DNA of 64,000 nucleotides. Source: Sporobacter termitidis DSM 10068 (GTDB lineage Bacteria; Bacillota; Clostridia; Oscillospirales; Oscillospiraceae). This document shows positions 16,836-24,041 of this stretch, one piece after another (position 1 is the stretch's first letter; each line of letters starts with the position of its first letter). Made by a program: the position numbers and the translations under genes. The notes under the pieces are model-generated. The model worked only from the letters and a program-made list of their open reading frames with translations. It was not told the DNA's origin and ran no database searches. The DNA is taken from contig NZ_FQXV01000004.1 of the NCBI RefSeq assembly GCF_900130065.1, positions 186,001-250,000 on the forward strand, in the 5' to 3' direction.

Positions 16836-17593
16836 CGTTCAGACTCCCCGATATGATTGATGAGGCTGGCCAGATATCCCGCGCCGAAGCCGTTGTCGAT
16901 GTTGACGACGCTGACGTTTCCCGCGCAGGAGTTGAGCATGGACAAGAGCGCAGACAGGCCGCCGAAATTGGCGCCGTAGCCGACGCTGGTGGGAACGGCG
17001 ATAACGGGGCAGGACACGAGCCCGCCCACAACGGTGGCCAGCGCGCCCTCCATGCCCGCCACGGCGATGACGACCTTGGCGGTCATCAGCACGTCAAGCC
17101 GGCTCAGCAGGCGGTGCAACCCGGCCACGCCCACGTCGTACAGCCGCTCCACCTTGTTGCCGAACGCTTCGGCGGTGACGGCGGCCTCTTCCGAAACGGG
17201 CAGGTCGCTCGTCCCGGCGGCGACGACGGCGATATAGCCCTTGGTTGCCGCCTCAAACTTCCGCCCGTGAATGGCGACGCGGGAAACGGGGTCGTAGTCG
17301 ACGGCGATCAGCTTATGAAGCTCGTCCGCTTTTTCCGGCGTGAGGCGCGTGACAAGGATATTCGTATTGCCGTGATTTTTAAGCGCCGTGATGATGCCGG
17401 CGATCTGCTCCGGCGTTTTGCCGGCGCCGTAGATCACCTCGGGAATACCGTGCCGCAGGCTCCTGTGGTGGTCGACCTTGGCGTAGCCGATATCCTCAAA
17501 GGGCTCCATTTTGAGCCTCAGGAGCGCGTCTTCCGGTGAGACCTCACCGTTTTTGACGCTGTCCAGGAGGCTGAGAAGCTTCTCGGGTTCCAT
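16832..17593 (-). CDS. larB: Nickel-pincer cofactor biosynthesis protein LarB
   Basis: 253 aa. Carboxylates and hydrolyses nicotinic acid adenine dinucleotide to the dicarboxylated mononucleotide, the first step of pincer-cofactor synthesis. The C-terminal half is PurE/AIR-carboxylase-like (AAGTSDLPVSEEAAVTAEAF, GMEGALATVVGGLV, PTSVGYGANFGG). The ATG at 17593 follows the larE stop with one base between them. An upstream in-frame ATG at 17641 would lie inside larE and is less likely. Confidence 0.93.
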   Translation of the reverse strand: MEPEKLLSLLDSVKNGEVSPEDALLRLKMEPFEDIGYAKVDHHRSLRHGIPEVIYGAGKTPEQIAGIITALKNHGNTNILVTRLTPEKADELHKLIAVDYDPVSRVAIHGRKFEAATKGYIAVVAAGTSDLPVSEEAAVTAEAFGNKVERLYDVGVAGLHRLLSRLDVLMTAKVVIAVAGMEGALATVVGGLVSCPVIAVPTSVGYGANFGGLSALLSMLNSCAGNVSVVNIDNGFGAGYLASLINHIGESER

Positions 17594-17594
17594 G

Positions 17595-18350
17595 TCAGAC
17601 CTCCGTTTTGCGCGGCATGAGATCGACGAGAACATGCTCAAAATACGGGGAGACGGCGTCGATGATCTTTTTCCGCTTATCGACGATCATTTTGAACTGG
17701 CTCTCGGGAATCTGAATTTTCGCTGACCCGTCGAGATAGCGGATGCGGAAATCGCTGAAGCCGAGCCCGTGGAGCGCGTGCTCCGACTGCTCGACCTTTT
17801 GTAAAAGCTCCTCCGTGATCTCCGTTCCCGTCGGGATGCGGGTGGCCAGGCAGGCGTAGGACGGCTTGTCATGGGTGAACAGCCCGGCCTCGCAGGACAG
17901 GCGGCGGACCGCGCTTTTCGGGAGCCCGCACTCCCGCAGGGGGGAACGGACGCCCAGCTCGGAGAGCGCGCTCATGCCGGCGCGCACGCTGGCGTCGTCG
18001 GTGGCGTTCGTCCCGTCGCACAGCATATCGAAGCCGTCGGCGCGGACGAGCTCCCAAAGGCGCGTGTAAATGGCCCTCTTGCAGTGATAGCAGCGGTCTG
18101 CCCCGTTACCGACGATCTTGGGGCAGCTCATAACGTCCAGCTTCTCGATCATCATGGGCGCCTGGGTCAGGTACGCGAATTTCTTCGCGTCATCCAGCTC
18201 GAACTGCGGCTGAAAATTCGTGTTGACATAATAGGCTTTGACGTCGCAGCCGGCCTCGGACGCCGCATACAAAAGGTATGCCGAATCCACTCCGCCGGAA
18301 AAGGCGATGGCAAAACGCGGGTTTTCCTTGAAGAACGTTTTTAGATCCAT
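17595..18350 (-). CDS. larE: ATP-dependent sulfur transferase LarE
   Basis: 251 aa PP-loop enzyme that adenylates the pyridinium carboxylates and installs sulfur. The PP-loop is SGGVDS (residues 18-23). C167 in SYACLATRIP aligns with the sacrificial Cys176 of Lactiplantibacillus LarE. It also has C87 and C90 in DRCYHCK, so it probably belongs to the three-cysteine LarE group that uses an Fe-S cluster rather than consuming its own cysteine (inference). First gene of larE-larB-larC, with its own promoter and an attenuator-like leader upstream. No larA is in the window. Confidence 0.92.
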   Translation of the reverse strand: MDLKTFFKENPRFAIAFSGGVDSAYLLYAASEAGCDVKAYYVNTNFQPQFELDDAKKFAYLTQAPMMIEKLDVMSCPKIVGNGADRCYHCKRAIYTRLWELVRADGFDMLCDGTNATDDASVRAGMSALSELGVRSPLRECGLPKSAVRRLSCEAGLFTHDKPSYACLATRIPTGTEITEELLQKVEQSEHALHGLGFSDFRIRYLDGSAKIQIPESQFKMIVDKRKKIIDAVSPYFEHVLVDLMPRKTEV

Positions 18351-18405
18351 ACTGAATTATCTCCTGCTGCGGGCTCCGGCGACTGGAGCGAAAAACAGCC
18401 TAAAA

Positions 18406-18452
18406 AATATAAACCCCAAGAAAGCCGTTATCCGCGGCCTCTCCAGGGTTTA
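18406..18452 (-). terminator. Terminator/attenuator in the lar leader
   Basis: On the minus strand ATAAACCC pairs with GGGGTTTAT, enclosing an inner AGAGGCCG/CGGCTTTCT hairpin, followed by ATATTTTTTAG. It sits between the larE-proximal promoter (18508-18537) and larE, about 100 bases after cobO. It could end cobO transcripts and/or attenuate lar expression. Confidence 0.6.
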
Positions 18453-18507
18453 TCCCAGATATTATTTTTCTCCATTGCCATCGAGTCCTTTTTTTATATT
18501 TGCCTCA

Positions 18508-18537
18508 ATTCTAACATAAAAGCACGCCGCGTGTCAA
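18508..18537 (-). promoter_or_regulatory. Promoter of the lar operon
   Basis: Minus-strand TTGACA (18532-18537), 18-base spacer, TAGAAT (18508-18513). Located just after the cobO stop; gives a leader of roughly 150 nt before larE. Confidence 0.65.
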
Positions 18538-18551
18538 TTTCATGCGGACGC

Positions 18552-19079
18552 TCAGAATTCGATCCCGCGCCGGGCGGAGATCCCGCTGTCGTACGGGTGG
18601 CGGACCTTCACCATCTCGGTAACATAATCGGCGCGGCCGAGGATTTCCTCGTCCGGCCTGTGGCCGGTGATGACGAGCTCCAGGCTGTCGGGCTTGCGGC
18701 ACACAAGGTCCAGAAACGCGGCCTTGTCCAGAAGGCCCAGCTGGTACGCGTCCAGCGCCTCGTCCAGGATCAGCAGGCCGCACTCGCCGGAGCCCACCAG
18801 CTCGAGCGCCTTTTCAAAGTTGGCGTTCTGGATTTTCCGCGTTTCCGCCAGCTGCTCGGGCGTCATATCGCGCGTAAAGGCCCTGGCCGCCGTGCCGCGC
18901 AGGACGGTGACGTTCGGCAAGAGCTTGAGCGCATTCAGCTCTCCGGTGTTCGAGTCCTTCAGGAACTGCACGATCACTACCTTGAGCCCGCAGCCGGCGG
19001 CGCGGAGCGCCAGCCCCAGGGCAGCCGTCGTTTTGCCTTTGCCGTAACCGTAATACACATGGATGAGACCTTTTGACAT
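18552..19079 (-). CDS. cobO: Corrinoid adenosyltransferase (CobO/BtuR type)
   Basis: 175 aa. Adenosylates cob(I)yrinic acid a,c-diamide or cobinamide using ATP. P-loop GYGKGKTTAALGLALRAAG; later segments ALDAYQLGLLDKA and VITGRP-like VITGHRP are typical. The ATG at 19079 follows AAGGAGG; an upstream in-frame ATG at 19166 adds an unrelated stretch and is rejected. It is the last gene of the cobalamin group, separated from cobC by a repeat-bearing 118-base gap. Confidence 0.93.
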   Translation of the reverse strand: MSKGLIHVYYGYGKGKTTAALGLALRAAGCGLKVVIVQFLKDSNTGELNALKLLPNVTVLRGTAARAFTRDMTPEQLAETRKIQNANFEKALELVGSGECGLLILDEALDAYQLGLLDKAAFLDLVCRKPDSLELVITGHRPDEEILGRADYVTEMVKVRHPYDSGISARRGIEF

Positions 19080-19121
19080 ATAAATTCCTCCTTGGGAAAT
19101 GATTATGCAGAATTTAATGAC

Positions 19122-19204
19122 GTAGGGGCAGACCTCGTGTCTGCCCGCTTTCGTTGTGCAATACATTCATGCCGCAGGACAAACGCAAGGCTTGCCCCTA
19201 CGGG
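19122..19204. repeat. TAGGGGC-type hairpin repeats between cobO and cobC
   Basis: GTAGGGGCAGACCTCGTGTCTGCCCGC (19122-19148) and an inverted end copy CTTGCCCCTACGGG (19191-19204) face each other, like the terminal repeats of a small insertion about 80 bases long. Related copies occur at 10391, 29013, 29059 and 61885. Confidence 0.6.
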
Positions 19205-19797
19205 AGCGTTTCGAATTTTTCGCAGTCGGACAGGACCGGTTCTGTCTCCCACGCCGCGCCGTCCAGCCGCGCGCGGTAGCCGCAGCAGTTGTCGACGTAC
19301 CAATCGTAGTATTGCCGCTCCGGCCTGCCGTACCGGGAGAGGATCGCCATGATGCTGCCGCCGTGGGCGACGACGACGAGCCGGTTGTCGTTATTTTCAA
19401 TGCTTTCCCGAACGATCCCGTCGAAGGCCCGGCAGATCCTGTCGGCAAACGCGTCCATCTGCTCGCCGTTTGGGCAGGGGAGCGTGCAGTTCGATTCGAC
19501 CCATTTCGTGTAGTCGGCGTCGTTTTGGAGCTCGTCGGCCGTTTTGCCCTCGAAATCGCCGAAGTCCATCTCCCGGAGGTCCGGGCAGACGGTCTGCGCC
19601 GCGTTGGGGAATTTGATACGCGCCGTTTCCAGCGCGCGGCGCATCGGGCTGACGTAAACGCGCGGGACGGTTTGGTCGGCGCCGGAGGCCTTGGCGTGCT
19701 CGACGCCCTCCCGGCAGAGCGGCTCGTCCGTCCGGCCGCTGTAGCGCCTGAACAAGTTGCCCTCCGTTTTGCCGTGGCGCACTAAAATAATATCCAT
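19198..19797 (-). CDS. cobC: Histidine phosphatase, alpha-ribazole phosphatase-like
   Basis: 199 aa. Phosphoglycerate-mutase-like fold with the RHGKTEGN signature at residues 7-14 and a second catalytic histidine in VVVAHGGSIMAIL. In this position it would remove the 5'-phosphate from alpha-ribazole-P or adenosylcobalamin-5'-phosphate in cobalamin assembly. The assignment rests on the cob neighbourhood as well as the fold. It starts three bases after the miniature cobU gene. Confidence 0.82.
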   Translation of the reverse strand: MDIILVRHGKTEGNLFRRYSGRTDEPLCREGVEHAKASGADQTVPRVYVSPMRRALETARIKFPNAAQTVCPDLREMDFGDFEGKTADELQNDADYTKWVESNCTLPCPNGEQMDAFADRICRAFDGIVRESIENNDNRLVVVAHGGSIMAILSRYGRPERQYYDWYVDNCCGYRARLDGAAWETEPVLSDCEKFETLP

Positions 19798-19800
19798 GGG

Positions 19801-20148
19801 CTACCCCTTGATGACGGACGGAATGCCGCAGCAAATCCGAATGACCTTTTCCGCTTTCTCGGCAAGGCCCACGCAGAGCCGGCCCGTGGCCTCCCGCGCG
19901 CCGCGCTCCGTTTTGTCTATGGGCACGACGCCGCTGCCGACCTCGTTGCAGATGACGACCTTTTTTAAAAGCAGCGCCGGAAGGAGCCCGTCAACAGACG
20001 AAAGCGACGCCGTAACGAGGTTTTGAAGATTATAGACCACGGGGCGGCCGTCCAGCGCGGCGTCGGCCATATCCGCGTCCGTAAAGCCGAATTCCTTTTT
20101 GACATAGTCCCGTTTGCCGGAGGCAAGACCGCCGATGACGAGTATCAC
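19801..20148 (-). CDS. Miniature CobU-like protein
   Basis: 115 aa from a GTG at 20148 that overlaps the cobS stop (GTGA). It keeps the CobU P-loop region (GGLASGKRDYVKKEF, with R after GK where S or T is usual) and the CobU motif NEVGSGVVPIDKTER. It lacks the middle of a normal 170-180 aa CobU, including the His-containing guanylylation region. So it looks like a core-deleted second cobinamide kinase/guanylyltransferase in the same operon. Catalytic activity is uncertain; it could be a partner or regulator of the full CobU. Confidence 0.75.
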   Translation of the reverse strand: MILVIGGLASGKRDYVKKEFGFTDADMADAALDGRPVVYNLQNLVTASLSSVDGLLPALLLKKVVICNEVGSGVVPIDKTERGAREATGRLCVGLAEKAEKVIRICCGIPSVIKG

Positions 20149-20918
20149 TGAAAAACCACCTTTTGAATCAAAATCATGGCGGCGAGCATGCAAAGCTCGC
20201 CCAGCTGCAGGAAATAGCCCGCTAGATCGCCGCTCATGCCACCGAACTGCCGGCGCGCCATGAAGAAGAGATATAGAACGCACAACACGGCGGCGGCAAT
20301 CATCGCCGCGCCCAGGTACAGGTCCGTGAGGAGCAGGCCGGCAAGACACAGCAGGAAGAAAACGGCGAGGATGGCGACGGAGACCTGCTTTTCAGCCGCG
20401 TTCTTAAAGGTGCTCAAAAGCCCCTTCCCGCCGTTCGGCGCGAACAGCAGCACGGACAGGCCGGACAGCGTCCGGCTGAGCACGAACATGGCGCCCAGCA
20501 GCAGGGGCGTGCGCGCGGAGACTTGCAGCTCCGTACTCAGCGCGAAATACAGGATAAGGTAAGCCACGACGCTGATGACGGCAAAGGCGCCCGTGTGCGG
20601 GTCTTTCAAAATCTCACGCTTGCGCTCGGCAGGCGCGTGACTGGCCAGGGCGTCCGACGTGTCGCAGAAGCCGTCCAGATGGATGCCGCCCGTCACGGCG
20701 ACGGGGAGGAGCGTCAGCCCGGCGGCCCGGAGGAGGGCGCCGAAGCCCAGAGCCTCGCTGATCCAGAGCCAGGCCCAGACGAAGAGCCCGACGACAGCGC
20801 CGACGAAAGGGAACATCGCCAGCATATAGCGCATGTTGTCGTCCCGCCACTTGAGCGTCGGGACGGGGAGCTTGGAGAACATCGAGAAAGCCGTGACAAA
20901 CGACCGTACCAAATTCAT
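20145..20918 (-). CDS. cobS: Adenosylcobinamide-GDP ribazoletransferase
   Basis: 257 aa integral membrane enzyme that joins adenosylcobinamide-GDP and alpha-ribazole to give cobalamin. The N-terminus FVTAFSMFSKLPVP and the GGIHLDGFCDTSDALAS segment are diagnostic, and five or six hydrophobic helices follow. The ATG at 20918 follows GGGAG and overlaps the cobU stop by four bases; an upstream in-frame ATG at 20972 is inside cobU. Confidence 0.94.
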   Translation of the reverse strand: MNLVRSFVTAFSMFSKLPVPTLKWRDDNMRYMLAMFPFVGAVVGLFVWAWLWISEALGFGALLRAAGLTLLPVAVTGGIHLDGFCDTSDALASHAPAERKREILKDPHTGAFAVISVVAYLILYFALSTELQVSARTPLLLGAMFVLSRTLSGLSVLLFAPNGGKGLLSTFKNAAEKQVSVAILAVFFLLCLAGLLLTDLYLGAAMIAAAVLCVLYLFFMARRQFGGMSGDLAGYFLQLGELCMLAAMILIQKVVFQ

Positions 20919-21436
20919 GCCAGGACTCCCTTCACCGGGAGCGGTATACCGCAGACAAGCTCGACCACGCACTCAAAGCGCGCGGCCAGCGCCCTGTTGA
21001 TATTCCCCAGCGTTTCGATATAGCGGCGCGTCTCGGCCTCATAAGCCCCGCCGTCGGAGTGGACGTCGTTGGTGACGACGACGAGGTCGCCGCACTGGAC
21101 CTCCAGCGCCTCTACGCCGCGGAGGACGGCGCCGAGCGCGTCCTCACGAGCGCCGTTTTCCGCAAAGAGCTCGTTGGCCGTGAGATTGCCGAGGCATTCC
21201 AGCAGCACGGTCCCGCGTTCGGGCAGGAGAAGCCCCCGCAGGTCCGTGTACCGCTCCATGGTGTGAAAGCCCTTTTCCGCGCGCTGGGCCCGGTGCTTTT
21301 CGATCCGCCGGACGTCCTCGCTGTCAAAGGGCATCATCGTGGCGACATAATAGCGCGGCACGGGTTTCCGGACGGCCAGGGCCTCCGCGTATTCACTTTT
21401 GCCGCAGGCCGCCCCGCCGATCACCAATGTACGCAT
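20915..21436 (-). CDS. cobU: Adenosylcobinamide kinase/guanylyltransferase
   Basis: 173 aa. P-loop GGAACGKSEYAE, then YYVATMMPFDSEDVRRIEKHRAQR containing the conserved region with the guanylylated histidine, and VVVTNDVHSDGGAYEAETRRY in place of the usual NEVG-GIVP. The divergence of this last motif, while the miniature gene two positions downstream retains it, is notable. ATG at 21436 after GGAAAG; an upstream in-frame start at 21529 runs into the repeats. Confidence 0.88.
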   Translation of the reverse strand: MRTLVIGGAACGKSEYAEALAVRKPVPRYYVATMMPFDSEDVRRIEKHRAQRAEKGFHTMERYTDLRGLLLPERGTVLLECLGNLTANELFAENGAREDALGAVLRGVEALEVQCGDLVVVTNDVHSDGGAYEAETRRYIETLGNINRALAARFECVVELVCGIPLPVKGVLA

Positions 21437-21451
21437 TGAAATTTCTTTCCT

Positions 21452-21632
21452 TTCACATTGTCCGTCCCACTTCAACATTGCCCTTCGCACTTCAACCTTG
21501 TCATGTACCGCTTCAATACTGTCCTTCACACTTCAACATTGTCATGTACCGCTCTTAATTTGTCATTCCCGCGAAGGCGGGAATCTACGTTCCTTGTGCG
21601 ATGGATATGGATTCCCGCCTTCGCGGGAATGA
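21452..21632. repeat. Degenerate 20-base tandem repeats and inverted REP-like pair
   Basis: Six degenerate units of about 20 bases, consensus TTCAACATTGTCNTTCRCAC, run from 21452 to 21573 in the cobU-cobT gap. They end in GTCATTCCCGCGAAGGCGGGAATC (21562-21585), which is repeated inverted at 21609-21632. Each arm is also palindromic (TTCCCGC-GAAG-GCGGGAA). About 270 bases between cobT and cobU are thus repeat-derived with no gene. Confidence 0.75.
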
Positions 21633-21711
21633 CATAAGAGTGCGAAGGAATGAGATAGCCGAGGAATAAGGATGATGGGAATGACGTAAGTGCCGGAACG
21701 GCATAAGAGCA

Positions 21712-22770
21712 CTATTGATGCGGCTTGTACGCGTCCATGCCGATATCGGAGAACGAGGACGAGCCGTGGTAGACGGCGAGGGCCATATCCAGAAGCGGCA
21801 GGAGAGTGACGGCGCCGGTGCCTTCGCCGAGGCGCATCCCGGCCGTGATCATCGGGCGGAGGTCCAGCGTGTCCAGCAGCATTTTGGCAGCCGGCTCCTC
21901 CGAGACGTGGCTGGCGAGCATCGCGGCTTTGGCGGCGGGGCAGAGACGCGCCGCGATCAGCGCGCTCACCGCGCTGATGATCCCGTCGATGATAATGGGC
22001 ACACGGTACAGCGCGCCGCCGATGAAAATCCCCGTCATGCCGGCGATGTCAAAGCCGCCGAGCTTCATGAGGATATCCAGCGCGTCGTCCGGGTCCGGCC
22101 GGTTGACGTGGATGGCTTTTTCAATGACGTCGATTTTGCGCCTGAGCGCGTCGTCGGACAGGCCGGCGCCGCGGCCCGTCACCTCCTCCACCGGCCTATG
22201 TAACAAAACGGCGGCGACGGCGCTGGAGGTCGTGGTGTTGCCGATGCCCATCTCGCCGGTGGCCAGGATGTCATAGCCCTGCTCCCGGCAGTCCTTGACG
22301 AGCCCGATACCGGCCTCGATGGCTTTTTCGGCCTGCTGCAGCGTCATGGCGGGACCCTCGGCGATATTTTGCGTGCCGTCGGCAATATGGCGGTCCAGGA
22401 GCAGGGGGTTGCTGAGCTTTTTGATCATGCCCATGTCGACGGGGATGACATCGGCGTCGGCCACCTTGGCCATCCGGCAGACGGAGGTCTGTTTTTTCGT
22501 CAGGTTCTCGGCCACCAGGAGCGTGATGTCGCTGGGGGACTGGGAGATGCCCTCCCTGACGACCCCGTTGTCCGCGCAGAGGACGAGGACGCCGCGCCTG
22601 TCCAGCCGGACGTTGGGCGATCCCGCCAGGCCGGCGAGGGTGACCACCGCGTCCTCAAGGAGGCCCAGGCTGTTCAGCGGCTTGGCGATGCTGTCCCAGT
22701 GGGCCTGCGCCCGCGCCCGCGCCGCGGCATCCGGCTTCGGTATCTGATTGTTCAGTTCGGAGTAATTCAT
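21712..22770 (-). CDS. cobT: Nicotinate-nucleotide-dimethylbenzimidazole phosphoribosyltransferase
   Basis: 352 aa. Makes alpha-ribazole-5'-phosphate from nicotinate mononucleotide and the lower-ligand base. Conserved segments include ADNGVVREGISQSP, GEMGIGNTTTSSAVAA, TGRGAGLSDD and the C-terminal RLGEGTGAVTLLPLLDMA with the catalytic Glu. First gene after the cobalamin riboswitch and its terminator. Cobalamin itself would shut this operon down. Confidence 0.95.
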   Translation of the reverse strand: MNYSELNNQIPKPDAAARARAQAHWDSIAKPLNSLGLLEDAVVTLAGLAGSPNVRLDRRGVLVLCADNGVVREGISQSPSDITLLVAENLTKKQTSVCRMAKVADADVIPVDMGMIKKLSNPLLLDRHIADGTQNIAEGPAMTLQQAEKAIEAGIGLVKDCREQGYDILATGEMGIGNTTTSSAVAAVLLHRPVEEVTGRGAGLSDDALRRKIDVIEKAIHVNRPDPDDALDILMKLGGFDIAGMTGIFIGGALYRVPIIIDGIISAVSALIAARLCPAAKAAMLASHVSEEPAAKMLLDTLDLRPMITAGMRLGEGTGAVTLLPLLDMALAVYHGSSSFSDIGMDAYKPHQ

Positions 22771-22802
22771 AAGTTTATCCTCTTTGCAAAATAAGCGCCA
22801 AA

Positions 22803-22828
22803 TAAAAAACTCTCCGCATGACGGAGAG
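22803..22828 (-). terminator. Terminator of the cobalamin riboswitch
   Basis: Minus-strand CTCTCCG-TCATG-CGGAGAG followed by TTTTTTATT. Lies between the aptamer and cobT, the position expected for a ligand-controlled expression platform. Confidence 0.8.
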
Positions 22829-22889
22829 GCGAAAAGAGCACTATTGCAATTTCACGTCAGCCAAATGTCCGTCAGCTTTGTGCGCATAA

Positions 22890-23036
22890 TTCAGGCGGCC
22901 GGTATTCTGGCTCGGGCGTCGTGGCAGCGTTTCGCCTTCCCATGGAAGCCACAGTGGCGTATGAAACGTGCTGGTACCCATACAGCGGCGGCTCCGCGCG
23001 GGATTTTCACCCGACTTCCCGTCGCCCGAATGTTTG
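22890..23036 (-). ncRNA. Cobalamin riboswitch
   Basis: On the minus strand, in order: GGGAAGTCGGGTGAAAATCC, GAGCCGCCGCTGT, GCCACTGTGGC, GGGAAGGCG and the B12 box variant CGAGCCAGAATACCGGCC followed by GCCTGAA. This order is that of the cobalamin aptamer. It lies upstream of cobT with an intervening terminator and a promoter at 23044-23071, so it should repress cobTUS-cobC-cobO when cobalamin is sufficient. Confidence 0.92.
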
Positions 23037-23043
23037 TCCTCTC

Positions 23044-23071
23044 AGTTTAACATATCGGCCCATTTTGTCAA
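23044..23071 (-). promoter_or_regulatory. Promoter of the cobalamin operon
   Basis: Minus-strand TTGACA (23066-23071), 16-base spacer, TAAACT (23044-23049), just before the riboswitch. Confidence 0.7.
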
Positions 23072-23208
23072 GAGCGCGGGCGCCCGCCCGCCCCGGCAGA
23101 GGTATAGCCGCGCCGGCGGGGAGCGGCGGGAGCAAGCCCCCGCCCTACAGCTGCGGTACGGCAAGGGATACCGTCTCCCCGGCGTCACGGACCGGGCGGG
23201 CGCGTTTG

Positions 23209-23237
23209 TTGACAACACCGGGAAATCGTGTTACGGT
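23209..23237 (+). promoter_or_regulatory. Promoter of the TIM-barrel/amidohydrolase pair
   Basis: TTGACA (23209-23214), 17-base spacer, TACGGT (23232-23237), about 28 bases before the ATG at 23265. The gap back to the cobalamin promoter is GC-rich and otherwise featureless. Confidence 0.5.
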
Positions 23238-23264
23238 GAAGCTGCTTTTGAGGTGACTAACTAT

Positions 23265-24041
23265 ATGAATGATAAGAATATTTCTAACCGGGTTTATCTG
23301 TCCACCGTGGCCGGAGACGCGGCGCCGGTGGCGGCGGAATACGGGCTTGGCCTGGAGCTGGCCGAGTTCTGCACGGCCAGCAATATGGACGCGGATTTTA
23401 ACGAATGGGACGCCGTTGCGCGGGAAAAGATGAAGAGCGCGGACAGGCTGGTCCTGCACGCCGCGTTTAACGAGCTTTGCCCGGCGGCCATCGATCCGCT
23501 CGTCTTGGACATCGCCAAAAGGCGGTACCGGCAGGCGTACGAGCTGGCGGCGGGCTACGGCATCCGGCGAATCGTGGCCCACTCGGGATATGTGCCGTTT
23601 GTATACTTTAAGCAATATTTTGTGGATCGCTCCGTGGAGTTCTGGCAGGAATTCCTGTCGGATAAACCGGCGGATTTGACGGTCGTGCTGGAAAACGTGC
23701 TGGAGGACGAGCCGTTTATGCTGATCGACGTGGTGAAGGGCGTGGGCGACCCGCGCCTGAGGCTCTGCCTCGACGTCGGCCACGCCAACATCACGAAAAA
23801 AGACGTCACCATGGAGGAATGGGCGCGCGCCGTCGTCCCGTACCTGGGCCACGCTCATCTGCACAATAACCGCGGCTGGCCGGATTCGCACGATCCGCTC
23901 TTCGACGGAGACATGGACCTGGAGGCGCTGCTGCATATCCTGGCCGGCGGCGCGCCGGACGCGACGCTGACCCTGGAGATACGGGACAGCTGCCGGTCTT
24001 CTGTTGAATGGCTTGCAAATAAGGGGTTTTTAGACCGATGA
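23265..24041 (+). CDS. Sugar phosphate isomerase/epimerase-like TIM barrel protein
   Basis: 258 aa, AP-endonuclease-2/xylose-isomerase-like TIM barrel. Metal-site motifs include LTVVLENVLEDEP, LCLDVGHANI and AHLHNNRGWPDSHDPLFDGD. The substrate is unknown. The ATG at 23265 is chosen because homology starts there (NRVYLSTVAGDA); GTG at 23253 is a possible alternative. It overlaps the following amidohydrolase by four bases, so the two likely act together on one substrate. Confidence 0.82.
   Translation: MNDKNISNRVYLSTVAGDAAPVAAEYGLGLELAEFCTASNMDADFNEWDAVAREKMKSADRLVLHAAFNELCPAAIDPLVLDIAKRRYRQAYELAAGYGIRRIVAHSGYVPFVYFKQYFVDRSVEFWQEFLSDKPADLTVVLENVLEDEPFMLIDVVKGVGDPRLRLCLDVGHANITKKDVTMEEWARAVVPYLGHAHLHNNRGWPDSHDPLFDGDMDLEALLHILAGGAPDATLTLEIRDSCRSSVEWLANKGFLDR

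Noticed and set aside
18406-18540. Known riboswitch class (for example NiCo, Moco, fluoride) before larE
   Set aside because: None of the consensus elements I know fit; kept only as an attenuator-like leader.
21452-21632. Short CRISPR array
   Set aside because: Units are contiguous and degenerate, with no unique spacers of constant length and no cas genes.
22968-23264. Longer N-terminus for the TIM-barrel protein
   Set aside because: It would run through the minus-strand cobalamin riboswitch and promoter; family homology starts at 23265.
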